Assembly (NCBI GenBank): GCA_963693365.1
Contig: CAVNZM010000003.1
Span: 1,054,001 to 1,118,000 of the forward strand
Length of the DNA stretch: 64,000 bases
Source of the DNA: Amoebidium appalachense
Taxonomy: Eukaryota > Ichthyosporea
Direction: 5' to 3'
Under the pieces are notes generated by a model that had not been told where the DNA came from, did no database searches, and saw only the letters and a list, made by a program, of their open reading frames with translations. Both the position numbers and the translations under genes were made by a program. Each line of letters opens with the position of its first letter. Positions within the stretch are counted from its first letter, which is position 1. Of this stretch, positions 11,904 through 22,863 are shown one piece after another.

Positions 11904-12383
11904 TGTAAACAACTGTACACCTGAACTGTACATGTTTACTAAAGAATGTGATCTACTACCACACGATTCGTGCTTTGTCATGAATATCACATAAATATTA
12001 TGTCCGCACCAATAGGACTCACTCTGACCTAAGAATTGAACCATATATGGTTCTTCAGCTGCATACCACATAAACGAAGTGAACCAATAAGAGGTTTGCA
12101 TAAATAGGACAAAGGTCTGACTGGCTCGGACCGCACCAGAATCACGAATGGCATGTTGCCACCCGCGCTGGCCGCGGATGAACCAATCCTGGGCCTTGAT
12201 CCGAAACCTGGGGGCTATATAAGAAAGCCGTCCCAGTACGGGGATCACATCAGTGAAGTCTGAGACAGACTGAGTCGGCCCATAGTAAAAGCAACCTGGC
12301 CGCGTGTGCCTTTCTACCCGTTCTCTGTCTTTATTTTGATTCAGTTGTACTCTGCCTTATCCTAACTAGTCCAACTGTTTACA
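11904..12383 (+). repeat. Right LTR
   Basis: 480 bp, starting TGTAAACA after a G-rich polypurine tract and ending TGTTTACA before the GCGGA target duplication. Confidence 0.93.
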
Positions 12384-12763
12384 GCGGAGGCGAGCTGACG
12401 GTCAAAGAAGTAGCAGAGATCGTTGATGAAGCGACCTGTCCAGGCGCTGGAAAGGATGATGATCGGCAGGGGGAGGTTCCAGACGAGCCCTGCCACGAGA
12501 GTAGGAGGGAAGTAAGGCTCGAAGCCACAAGCCAAAAGGCAGACCTGGCTGGCAGAAGTGTAGTCAGTCTAGTGTAGAGTTGTATCAAAGGAACGATCCA
12601 ACGACAGGTGTGTTACAAGAGAAACGAACTTCTCGAGAGTTTTGGTGACGTTGGGCAAGACGAAAACAGTAAAACGCCTTAAGATTGCCCAGAGACCCCA
12701 ACAAAAGAAATAGCAACATACAGACGCTTTCATTAGCACACACAAAGTGGAAGAAAGAAAACT

Positions 12764-13175
12764 GTCCTTACAAGCTGCGTCCGCCTCCATCTGGCGAGTA
12801 CGTTCGCGTTGTTCCTCCACCTTACCAACTGCCTCCGCCTCCATCTGTCGAGTACGTTCGCGTTGTTCCTCCACCTTACCAGCTGCCTCCGCCTCCATCT
12901 GTCAAGTACGTTCGCGTTGTTTTTCCGCCTCCGCCTCCATCTTTTGCCTAAGTTCGCGTTGTTCCTCCACCTTACCAGCTGCATCCGCCTCCATCTGTCG
13001 AGTACGTTCGCGTTGTTTTTCCACCTCCGCCTCCATCTTTTGCCTAAGTTCGCGTTGTTCCTCCACCTTACCAGCTGCATCCGCCTCCATCTCATGTCGA
13101 GTACGTTCGCGTTGTTTTTCCACCTCCGCCTCCATCTTTTGCCTAAGTTCGCGTTGTTCCTCCACCCGGTCGCGT
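12764..13175 (-). repeat. Coding tandem repeat: Glu/Arg coiled-coil modules
   Basis: On the minus strand, alternating modules of the type VEEQRELRQKMEAEVEKQRE and RTRQMEADAAGK are repeated about six times, versus a single VEEQRELRRQMGAEAAGK module in copy B. Codon-level repetition makes this an in-frame minisatellite expansion. One CGA arginine codon has become TGA at 12902-12904. Confidence 0.8.
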
Positions 13176-13237
13176 GAGCGCTGCAGCAGGTACTGATTGA
13201 AAGGTTGGCTGAGCGCTAACTTCTCTTCCACTGACAG

Positions 13238-13462
13238 CTCCCGAGTACGGCCCCCGGGTTCTCTCCTCTCTTCTCGTCTCTTATTCCAAGCTTTCGTCAG
13301 GATATAAGATGAAAATAAAAATCCTAAATCCAGAAAAATGTCAAAATCGGAGTTTTAGCAGGTCATAAATTGGAACATCAGCAACACGCGCAGTGTGCAG
13401 AATGAGCAGAGCTTATTCTCAGGGGGGGGCCCAAGGGAAGGGGGAGGGCTGGGGGGGGGGGG
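13238..13462. other. Junction DNA, no gene
   Basis: Non-duplicated sequence between copy A and the dispersed repeat, ending in a G-run at 13451-13462. Confidence 0.5.
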
Positions 13463-13869
13463 TTGAATGCGCTATAAAGCATGAAGTACGCATAAACAAC
13501 GAACAGCACGATGCAGAGTGCAAAGCAACATAAAAAGAGTATGCATAATAAACAGTGCCCATCCTCAGAGGGGGCTCAGGTCATCCACAGTGCCCGAGTT
13601 TCAACCCATTCACATCGTCAACGAAACCCAACACTGACACTGTTTCATGTGGGTCACCCGTCTTGATCAGATACGAGTAGGGTTACTTATGCGAGCAGGC
13701 AACCGGCAAGGGCAATGGGAAACGCCGGGGACTAATGTTGCAGCGGTAAGCAGAAGCAAGAAAAATATAGATAGGAACTCAGGAGACGAGGCTTCTAGGC
13801 TCCCCCGTCGATACCTAAGTCGATACTTCCCTGGCTAACATACCACACCAGCTGAAAAAAATCAAGTCC
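13463..13869 (+). repeat. Dispersed repeat family, copy 1
   Basis: About 405 bp matching 62710-63120 and, in part, 63790-64000. All copies begin directly after a G-run (TTGAATGCG after GGGGGG). A frame encoding VAAVSRSKKNIDRNSGD...LPRRYLSRYFPG is kept open in two copies despite a 3-base indel, which hints at past coding use. Element class unknown. Confidence 0.8.
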
Positions 13870-13929
13870 CAGGGGAGAAAGTAGGAAAGAGGTTAAGAGA
13901 GACCGCACGTGCATGGGTTCAACATGACG

Positions 13930-14158
13930 ACGAACAAAGTAGAATGAAAAAAAAACTGAAATATTTCCATTTACTGCTAACGTAGCAGACACTCGTCGGC
14001 CTAGGGAGAGAGGCAAAATTTGACACAAAAACTCACACCAATCTACAAATTTTGCATCAGAGCACCAAACAGACATCAACTAGGGATCATCGGTATCTAT
14101 ACGAACAGCAGGAGAAAAGCTATCCTGCCAGAGTCCCCCAAAGAACGGGAATGATCAA

Positions 14159-14202
<44 letters not shown>

Positions 14203-15278
14203 CCCTCTCTTTCTGTCTCTACCCCCTCCCCCTCCCCCCCCTCCCTCTCACCACCACCATCACTACCCCTATATGTATTCCCATACGGTATAGATAGGGG
14301 TAGTGGTGGTACACATTCCGTAACTTTTTCAACCCACAGTGTGCCCACATTGAAACGCAACAGACCACACACACTCTGACGTGTCTCCAGGCGAAATGGC
14401 GAAGTTTTGCTTACTTGGGTCAAACTCTTGCCACTGTGCTGAGCTTTTTCCTAGCAGCCTTGGGTAAACAACGTAGTCCTCTGAGCTAAGTGAGGCCGAG
14501 ACGCATTGACAAGAGATATTGACGAAGCGACTTGCACAGGGACTGGCCATACAGTTGACGACCCAGGGTGGCGCCAAAAAAAACCTGCAAAGAGAGTAGA
14601 ACAGAGGACATTCGCTCACTTGGGTACAACTTCACTGTGTTGTTGAACTCCCCTTGGCAGCGCGCTTACGTAGTTGTGTTCCTCTGTGCTCGTGAGGCGG
14701 AGGCGAGCCGACGGCCAATGAAGTGGCAGAAGTCGTTGACGAAGCGACTTCCAGGCGCTGGAAAGGATGATGATCGGCTGGGGAAGGTTCCAGACGAGTC
14801 CTGCCACGAGAAGTAGGACGGCAGTAATGCTCGAAGACAGAAGCTAAAAGGCTGACCTGGCTGGCACAAGTGTAGTCAGTTGGTGTAGAGTTGTATCAAA
14901 GGAACGAGCCAACAACAGATGTGTTACAAGAGGCACGATATTGCCAGTTTTGGTGGTGTTGGGCAAGACGAAAACAGCAAAACGCCTTGCAATATGCCTG
15001 ACAGCCCAGAACCCCAACAAAAACAAATAGCAACATACGGACGCTTTCATTAGCACACAAAAAGTGGAAGAAATAAGACTGTCCTTACCAGCTGCCTCCG
15101 CCCCCATCTGTCGTCTAAGTTCGCGTTGTTCCTCCACCCGGTCGCGTGAGCGCTGCAGCAGATACTGAATGAAAGGTTGGCTGAGCGCTAATTTACTTTC
15201 CACTGACAGGGCTGCCCATTCCTCATCCGACAAACCGTGAAACTCATAAGCCGTACGAAAGTCACGCGACGAATCCAT
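13930..15278 (-). pseudogene. Copy B of duplicated unknown coiled-coil gene
   Basis: Minus strand. A start at 15278 opens exon 1 (15278-15089, donor GTAAGG). It encodes MDSSRDFRTAYEFHGLSDEE, then LALSQPFIQYLLQRSRDRVE and one charged coiled-coil module. Further exons follow: one after ccttttag encodes a hydrophobic segment (VAGLVWNLPQPIIILSSAW), and another after ctctttgcag at about 14583 encodes APPWVVNCMASPCASRFVN. Against copy A, a 2-base deletion (GGAAGTCGC versus GGACAGGTCGC, near 14758) shifts the frame of the conserved segment that copy A reads as GRFINDLCYFFDRQLASA. The copy may therefore be inactive or use another frame. It contains the empty target site of the LTR element. Function unknown; a membrane-anchored coiled-coil protein is one guess. 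Confidence 0.5.
14161..14199. repeat. C-run in copy B
   Basis: About 39 C. The equivalent place in copy A (8257-8285) has about 29, showing rapid length change between paralogues. Confidence 0.9.
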
Positions 15279-15299
15279 GTTAGCAAACTTAGAAGTCTA

Positions 15300-16021
15300 A
15301 AAAGTTGAAGCGGCGCGGGAGAAGGGAAAGCGCTTTGTCTAGCGCCCAAAGATCATAGGAGATCGAAAGGGGTGGGGGCTTCAGCAGGAGGGGGGGAGGG
15401 GGGGGGGGGGGGGGGGGTGCTATTTATTGGCGACATGCATGCGGTGTGTGATGTGCCGGCACCAAGACTGACAGAACTTCCACCCAGCAAGCTACATATA
15501 TAGATAGCGACGTAACAGAATAGACATCATGTGTGGATATATACGTCGTTGTTTATTGAATCCATGTTGTACGTGTTTGAGACAAGAAGACAAACTCAGT
15601 GAAAGCTCTCAGTGAATATATCACACAGAAAGGCAACGTAGCCAGTTTTGTCGTTAGGGCTCCAACCGCTAAATCGTAAACGTGACCACTACAAGAACAA
15701 AGGGTGTACAAAAGTAGCATTTATGTATTAAAATTTACTTTATATTTGTTCAGGTCATTGTATTGGTGCATATAATCGATTGTTTATGTGAGTGCGATGT
15801 TTCCTGTTGCCGGGTACAACAAAAAATTCCACCACTTCCCCGGGATCCGACACACAGCAGGAGAGAGAGGAGAGCCTGGAGTGACTGCATTTTTGGTTTT
15901 TTTGTTATTGCTAAATCTAGGGCACCTCTATCACCTTTCTTAGTTAAGGAAACTCTTACTTGCTGGTTAAATCACACATACTTTGCTAGTTTAGGCGTTT
16001 TTGCCCTTTGAACACGCAAAA
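15300..16021. other. Upstream region of gamma-adaptin gene
   Basis: Contains a G-run (15387-15418) and about 600 bases of ordinary AT-rich DNA leading to the start codon at 16022. No clear TATA box. Nothing else seen. Confidence 0.5.
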
Positions 16022-17251
16022 ATGCCTTCCTACGTGCGCCTTCGCGACCTCATCCGCAACATCCGCAGCCAGAAAACCATGGCTGACGAACGGACCATTG
16101 TCCAGAAGGAATTGGCTATAATCAGAACAGCGTTCAAGGAGGAAGACACAGAATACCGCACCAGAAATGTAGCTAAAGTTCTGTACATTCACATGCTTGG
16201 CTACCCCACACATTTCGCACAGCTCGAGTGTCTGAAGCTCATCGCCTCCCCCAAGTTTGGAGACAAGAGAATGGGTTATTTGGGGGCTATGATGCTTCTG
16301 GACGAGAGGACAGACGTGCAAATGCTTCTGACAAATTCACTCAAGGTTGACATGAACGCATCCAACCAATACATTTGTTGCTTGGCCCTCACCACACTCG
16401 GAAACATCTGCTCGTCGGAAATGGCCCGTGACCTTTCCCCAGAGGTGGAAAAGTTGCTGAAGTCATCCAATGCACTCATCAGAAAGAAGGCTGCCCTGTG
16501 TGCTTGCCGCATCATCCGCAAGGTACCCCTTAAAAAAAAAAAGCAGAATTTCCCTTCAATTTTGATTGTGCTAGTTTGCATCCTTCTGTGCAGTTGATTC
16601 TCCCTGCCCTCAACTACTGGAGAATACATGTACCCCCCCCCCCCCCCCCCCCAACCACCACCACCACCACCACCCCTAACACCTCAAACCATTCCTCTGT
16701 GACTTCCTCATCGCTCCTGATCTCAAGGCCTCTCTGCATAGCCTGCTACTGTTTGAGCACGGCACTGTTCGTTCCTCGATGCGACCAACCTCCCCCCTCC
16801 CCCCCCCCCCCTCCCCCCCCCCCCCCCCCCCCCTTCTTGGGATATTTCACCCTTTCCAACCCTTCGTACAAACGCGTGCGTGCGCGCGCACACACACACG
16901 CACACGCACACGCACGCACGCACGCGTGCATGGCCCTCTGGGCTGGTGCTTGCTTATGGTTATATCTTACGAGGTTATGCAGGGTCTTCCCTTGCAGCCA
17001 TAATCCTTGCTACTCCCTTCTCCGCTTATGGTCTAGCAATCACAGCATCTCCTATCTATTTGCGTGTTCCTATGATGTCGTGTAGTTTTTGTATCCCTTT
17101 TAGTCCTTTTACCACTGGCTTTCGGTCTTTTCACACCATTTTCACTTGTTTCCTCCCTTCCCCCCTTCCCCCCTCCGTTTTGTCTCTCTGTTAGCTTCCA
17201 ATTAGCTTTTCGTGTGTCTGTGTATGGTCCCCCCCCCCCCCCCCAACCGCC

Positions 17252-17293
<42 letters not shown>

Positions 17294-17309
17294 CCGCCGC
17301 CCACCCACC

Positions 17310-17353
<44 letters not shown>

Positions 17354-17455
17354 AAAACACACACCCACCTCCTTTCACATGCTCCTCTACCAACACGCAC
17401 ACACACACAAACACACACACACACACACAGAGAGAGAGGGAGAGAGGGAGAGGGA

Positions 17456-17495
<40 letters not shown>

Positions 17496-18844
17496 GATAT
17501 GTTACAGGCGTCTTAGTCGCGCACTGTTCCCTCTACTTGCCCTCTTTCGTGTCCCCCTTTTTTTAATGTGTTCCTGGCTCGGGCACTTGTGAATGTTCCG
17601 TTATTGGAATATTGCAAGGTATTTTGCTGGCTTTCTTACGACTTTCTTTCGGTATTGATAGATACAAAAGTATACGAAAGAATGTTATTTTCCCCAGATC
17701 AACTTAGAAACGTACGTATGTAAGACATATACGTGTCGATATTTACAATTTATTTGAGCTTTTCTATCGATGTTGAGCCACAATATAGTTGTTTAGAGCT
17801 GTTTAGAGCTGGCCAGCTACCGGTCAATTCAATTAGTGCCGGGCCGAAGGGGTTAACCTAATCTGTATTTGCCTGCTTGGATGCGTTGTCTCTATTAGCC
17901 CCTTTTTGTAAGGGTGCAAACGTGCCCCTTTCTTTCTGTGCCCAAACACAACTCTCACTGTCCACTCGCGCGTCCTTGTGTGTATGTCAAAGTCTTGTAC
18001 ATTACATCCCTCTCCCTCTCGTTTTTCTCTCGTTTTTCTCCACACACTCACACACCCACCTTTTCCAGGTTCCGGAACTTCTTGAAAACTACGTTTCCTT
18101 GGCACGTCAGCTCCTTTCTGAGCGCAACCACGGTGTGCTTATCACTGGTGTGACGCTCCTTATCGAGATGTGCAAGGCGGACAACGAGACGCTTGAGTAC
18201 ACACGCAAGACCGTGCCCACACTCGTGCGGCTGCTGAAGACGCTGGTTGTTTCTGGAAACACCCCTGATTATGACGTCAACGGCGTGCCTGACCCCTTCC
18301 TGCAGGTGTGTGCATGGGTTGGTGTTTGTGTGTTAGTGTGTGGAGGGTTGGGGAAGAGAGGGGGGAGGGGGGGGGGGGGGAGGGAGGGGGGTTAAAAGGC
18401 GTGTGGGTGGGGGGAGGGGGGGAGGGATGTGAGAAGGTGTGGGGGGGGGGGGGGATGGGGGAGGGGAGGTGGAAAAGAGAGAGGAGGGCAGAAGGAGGGG
18501 TGGGGGGGATGTCTGTAGATGTGTTTGTGTGGGGGAGGTGGGGGGGCTATGCTTGTGTGTGGGGGGAGGGGAGGAAGGAAGGAATACGTATTCTCTGACA
18601 TATTCACTCAATCCCCCCGTATTCTACAGCCACCTCTAACCCCTTTCATCCTTATTCACACGTATTCCAGGTGCGTATTCTGCAGCTGCTCGGTATTCTC
18701 GGGCACAACGACTCTGAGGCCAGCGATTCCATGAACGACATTTTGGCTCAGGTGGCAACAAATACTGAGTCATCCCGTACCGTCGGCAACGCCATTCTCT
18801 ACGAGACTGCACGCACTATCATGAAGATCAAGGTGCGTGGGTGG

Positions 18845-18923
<79 letters not shown>

Positions 18924-19066
18924 TGTGTGTGCGTGTGTGTTTGGCCGCACGCGCACGAGCACGGGTATGCCCTCCTGCCCCCTTTTTTTTGTTGTTGTTC
19001 TTGTCTTTTTTTTGGTGTGCGGGCGTGCGTGCGTGCGTGCGTGCGTGTTGTTGGGGAGGCCCGGGG

Positions 19067-19102
<36 letters not shown>

Positions 19103-19559
19103 ACCCCATGGTTGGCCTGTTCGTTGTGGGCATTCTTGGTGTGTGTGTGTGTGTGCCTCGTGGCCCCTGCCGATCCACTTATTTAGGCCTGGGTCCCCAG
19201 AAGGGGGAAGGGGGGAGGGGGGGAGTTGAATGTTCAGCCTCCCCTGCCTTCACACAGACACCCTTCTGACGTATCCATTCTTTTGGCTGGGTGTGGGTGG
19301 GTGATGGTGTGTCTGTGTCTGTGGTGGTGGTGGTGTTGGAGGGGGCTTTGGCGTTTCATCTAGGTTAATTTTGATCTTTCTCCCTGTATACGCGTGGATA
19401 CACCTGAAGCTACAATTTTTAGGATGCCACTTTGCTCATAACCCCCCCCCCCCCAACCCTCCACCCCACCTCACCCCACTCCACCATCACCACATCCTCC
19501 ACTACCCCCACGTCCACTGCCACCTTCACACACACGTATGCGTACACACACACACACAC

Positions 19560-19612
<53 letters not shown>

Positions 19613-21334
19613 ACAGGCGGAGAGTGGACTGCGTGTGCTTGCCGTCAACATCCTGGGCCGGTTCCTTCTCAACACGGACAAGAACATTCGCTACGTGGCC
19701 CTCAACACTCTCATGAAGACCGTTCACGGTGACATGCAGGTCGGTGTCTTCTGTCTTTTTTTACGGCTTCTCCCTCTCTTTCCTTGTTTTCCCCGGGGGA
19801 CGGGGGGAGGGGGGGGGGGGGGGGGGGTCTCCTCTTTTTCCCCTTCTTTTCTTTTTATATTGTTTTTTTCTTTCTTTCTTTTCCTGGGGGGGGGGGGGGG
19901 GGGGGGGGGGGGGGGCTGATGTAAGTGTGTGAGCGTGTGTGTATGTGTTCTGTAAAGTAACGAGCCGCCCATGCAACGCTTTTTGGAAGTCCGTATGCTC
20001 TGCCTGTTGGTTCATGAATTCTTTTGTTGATTCCTCGGAATAGGGTGGATTTGCGTGTGCGTGTGTGTGAGTTTGGGGGGGAGGAGAGGGGGGGGGGGGG
20101 GAAGAGAGTTCTACAGAGCAGAATGAAGCAAAACGGAAGACATTGTGCGTGAGGCACCAATAGAAACACTAATTTTCTCCTCTCCACCCCTCTCTCTCTC
20201 TGTCTCTCTCTCCCTCTCTCCCTCTCACCCTCTTGCTTTCTCTCTCCCCTCCCTCCCCCTCTCCTCTCCCTCCCTATCCCTCCCTATCCCTCTCTCTCCT
20301 CTCTTTCTCGCTCTCTCTCTCTCTCTCTCTTCCTCTCTCTCTCTCTCCCTCTCTCTCTCTCCCCCCGCCCCCCTCTCTCTCTCCCTCTCCCCCCTCTCTC
20401 CCTCTCCCCCCCCTTCTCCCCTTCCTCCCTCCCTCTCTCTGTCTTCCTTTCTCTCCCCTCTCCTCCTTCCCCCCCCCCCCCCCCCCCGTTTCTCCACACA
20501 GGCCGTTCAGCGCCACCGTGCCACTATTGTCGACTGCCTCAAGGACCCGGACATTTCCATCCGCCGCCGTGCCCTCGAGCTTGTGTTTGCGCTGATGAAC
20601 CACAGCAACATTCGCGCCTTAATGCGCGAGATCCTGAGCTTTTTGGACGTTGCAGATGCCGAGTTTAAGGCGTACATGTGCAGTTCGATTGCAAGCACGG
20701 CGGCCAAGTATGCGCCCAATAAGCGGTGGCATATGGACACGCTGCTTAAGATGCTGACCAGTGCTGGGCAGTATGTGACGGAGGAGCTGGTGAGCAGCGT
20801 CATCTGCATGATCACCCAGGTACTGTGTGCATGGCTGTGGGTACTGTGTGCATGGCTGTGGGTAATGTGTACATTGCTGTGGTACTGTGTGCATGGCTGT
20901 AGGTACTGTGTGCATGGCTGTGGGTGTGTGTGCATGGCTGTGGGTGTGTGTGCATGGCTGTGGGTGGGTGTGCATGGCTGTGGGCACTGTGTGCATGGCT
21001 GTGGGTACTGTGTACATCGCTGTGGTACTGTGTGCATGGCTGTGGGTGTGTGTGCATGGCTGTGGGTGTGTGTGCATGTCTATGTGTACTGTGTGCATGG
21101 CTGTGAGTACTGTGTGCATGGCTGTGGGTACTGTGTTCATGTCTGTAGGTACTGTGTGCATGTCTCTGGCTGTGTGTGCATGTTCTATCTTTCGGGTACT
21201 AGGTGCATGTCGTAGGTACCGTGTACATGGCTGTCTGAAATACCTAGTACTGTGTGCACGTCTATGGGTACTGTGTGCACGTCTATCGGTACTGTGTTCA
21301 TGTCCTTTTGTGTGTGTGTGTCTGTGTGTGTGTG

Positions 21335-21380
<46 letters not shown>

Positions 21381-22122
21381 ATGACGGGTAATACCGTGCA
21401 GTGGGGTATGGTTTCTTGTGCTGTTGCACAACTCACCTGCCTGCTTGGGGCCTATTGTCTAAAACTTTCCCCTTCCCTCCCTCTCCCCCTCAAACACCTC
21501 CCCCCTCCCTCTCTCACACTCCCTCCAACACTCCCCCCTCCCTCTCTCTCTTCCTCTAACACTCCCCCCTCCCTCTCTCTTCTTCTTCTAACGCTCCCCC
21601 CTGCCTCTCTCTCCCCCTCTAACACCTCCCCACCTCCCTCTCCCTCTAACACTCCCCCCTCCCTCTCTCTCTCCCTCTAACACCTCCCCCCTCCCTCTCT
21701 CTCTCCATCTAACACCTCCCCCCTGCCTCTCTCTCTCCAAATCCTCCCCCCCCCCCCCCCCACCCCCCCCCCTCCTCTCTCTCTCCCTCTAACACCTCCC
21801 CACCCCCCTCCCTCTCTTTCTTCATGCCGCACACACGATCACGTACACCCACAATTCTTTCATCCTGACACACACACACACACACGTACACAGGCGCCCG
21901 AGCTTCACGCCTATGTCACTCAACGCCTGTACGTAGCCCTCCAGGACAACATTTCGCAGCAGCCCACGGTTCAGATTGCATCGTGGTGCATTGGTGAGTA
22001 CGGGGATCTCCTAGTTGGTGGGGCGGTGGAGGAGGAGGAGCCCGTGGAGGTGAGCGAGGTGGATGTGATTGATCTGCTGGAGAATATTCTGGCTTCGAAC
22101 TTTTGCACACAGGTGCGTGGGT

Positions 22123-22185
<63 letters not shown>

Positions 22186-22788
22186 CTGTCTCTCTCTCAC
22201 CCTCTCTCTCCTCCACGTACAAGCATCTCTCTCCCTCTCTCTTTCTCTTTCCCCTCTATATGTGTCTGTGTGTGGGTGTGTACCCCTCCCCCTCCCCCTC
22301 CCCTTCCTTCCCTCCCTCCCGTCCTACCTTCCACTTTGTTCCTCTCCCTCCCTTTCTTAACCCCCCCCCCCTCCACCGCCGCCGCCGCGGTCCCTTCCCC
22401 TGATATCTGCTTGCATATCTCATGGTGTGTGTGTGTAGCGGGAAAGGGGGGGGGGGGGGGGGGGGGTTGTGTAAGAGGGCTGAGGGGAGGAAATTGTGTG
22501 GGCTTGTCATATTGGGCTTTTGCCTGAAATAAGAATCCCAGGCAGGCGCTCGATGACAGGAGTGTCGTTGGGCTTATGTGTGTGCGCATGGTGGCGGTGG
22601 TGTGTGGGTGTGTGTGGGGGGGGGGGGGGGGGGGGGGGATGGGGGGGGACACGGAGTGTCCTGGTGTCTACAATTTTGGGGCATGTGCGTGTGGAGCGGA
22701 GGGCCTGTGTTGGGGTTACTGACAGATGTCCATTTCCCCCCCTCCCCCCCCCCTCCCCCCCCCCCCCCCTCCCCCGGCCGCCTCTTCG

Positions 22789-22863
<75 letters not shown>

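Larger units (their letters stand above)
8799..12383 (+). mobile_element. Non-autonomous LTR retrotransposon
   Basis: Two 480-bp direct repeats (8799-9278, 11904-12383) flank about 2.6 kb. LTR ends form the inverted pair TGTAAACA...TGTTTACA; the first base of the left LTR is G instead of T. The 5-bp duplication GCGGA lies at 8794-8798 and 12384-12388, and copy B (14694-14706) shows the uninterrupted site. TTGGCGACCGCGGCAGGA right after the left LTR is a plausible primer-binding site; AAGGGGGGAG just before the right LTR is the polypurine tract. By eye the LTRs differ only at the first base, so insertion is recent. The interior has no gag, protease, integrase or RT reading frame, only short frames and a plus strand rich in ACGAA motifs. 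It must therefore have been mobilised in trans. Confidence 0.93.
7905..13237 (-). pseudogene. Copy A of duplicated unknown coiled-coil gene, split by LTR element
   Basis: The parts 13237-12384 and 8798-7905 together match 15237-13930 (copy B) in order and orientation. The LTR element at 8799-12383 interrupts them. On the minus strand the 5' part encodes ALSQPFNQYLLQRSRDRVEE followed by an expanded charged coiled-coil repeat. It then continues through an intron to a hydrophobic exon (VAGLVWNLPLPIIILSSAW, then GRFINDLCYFFDRQLASA). The element sits inside that last exon. A CGA to TGA change at 12902-12904 also puts a stop inside the coiled-coil repeats. Homology to copy B breaks off at about 13237, so the start codon seen in copy B is missing. 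Family not recognised. Two independent lesions and a lost start argue for a dead copy. Confidence 0.6.
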
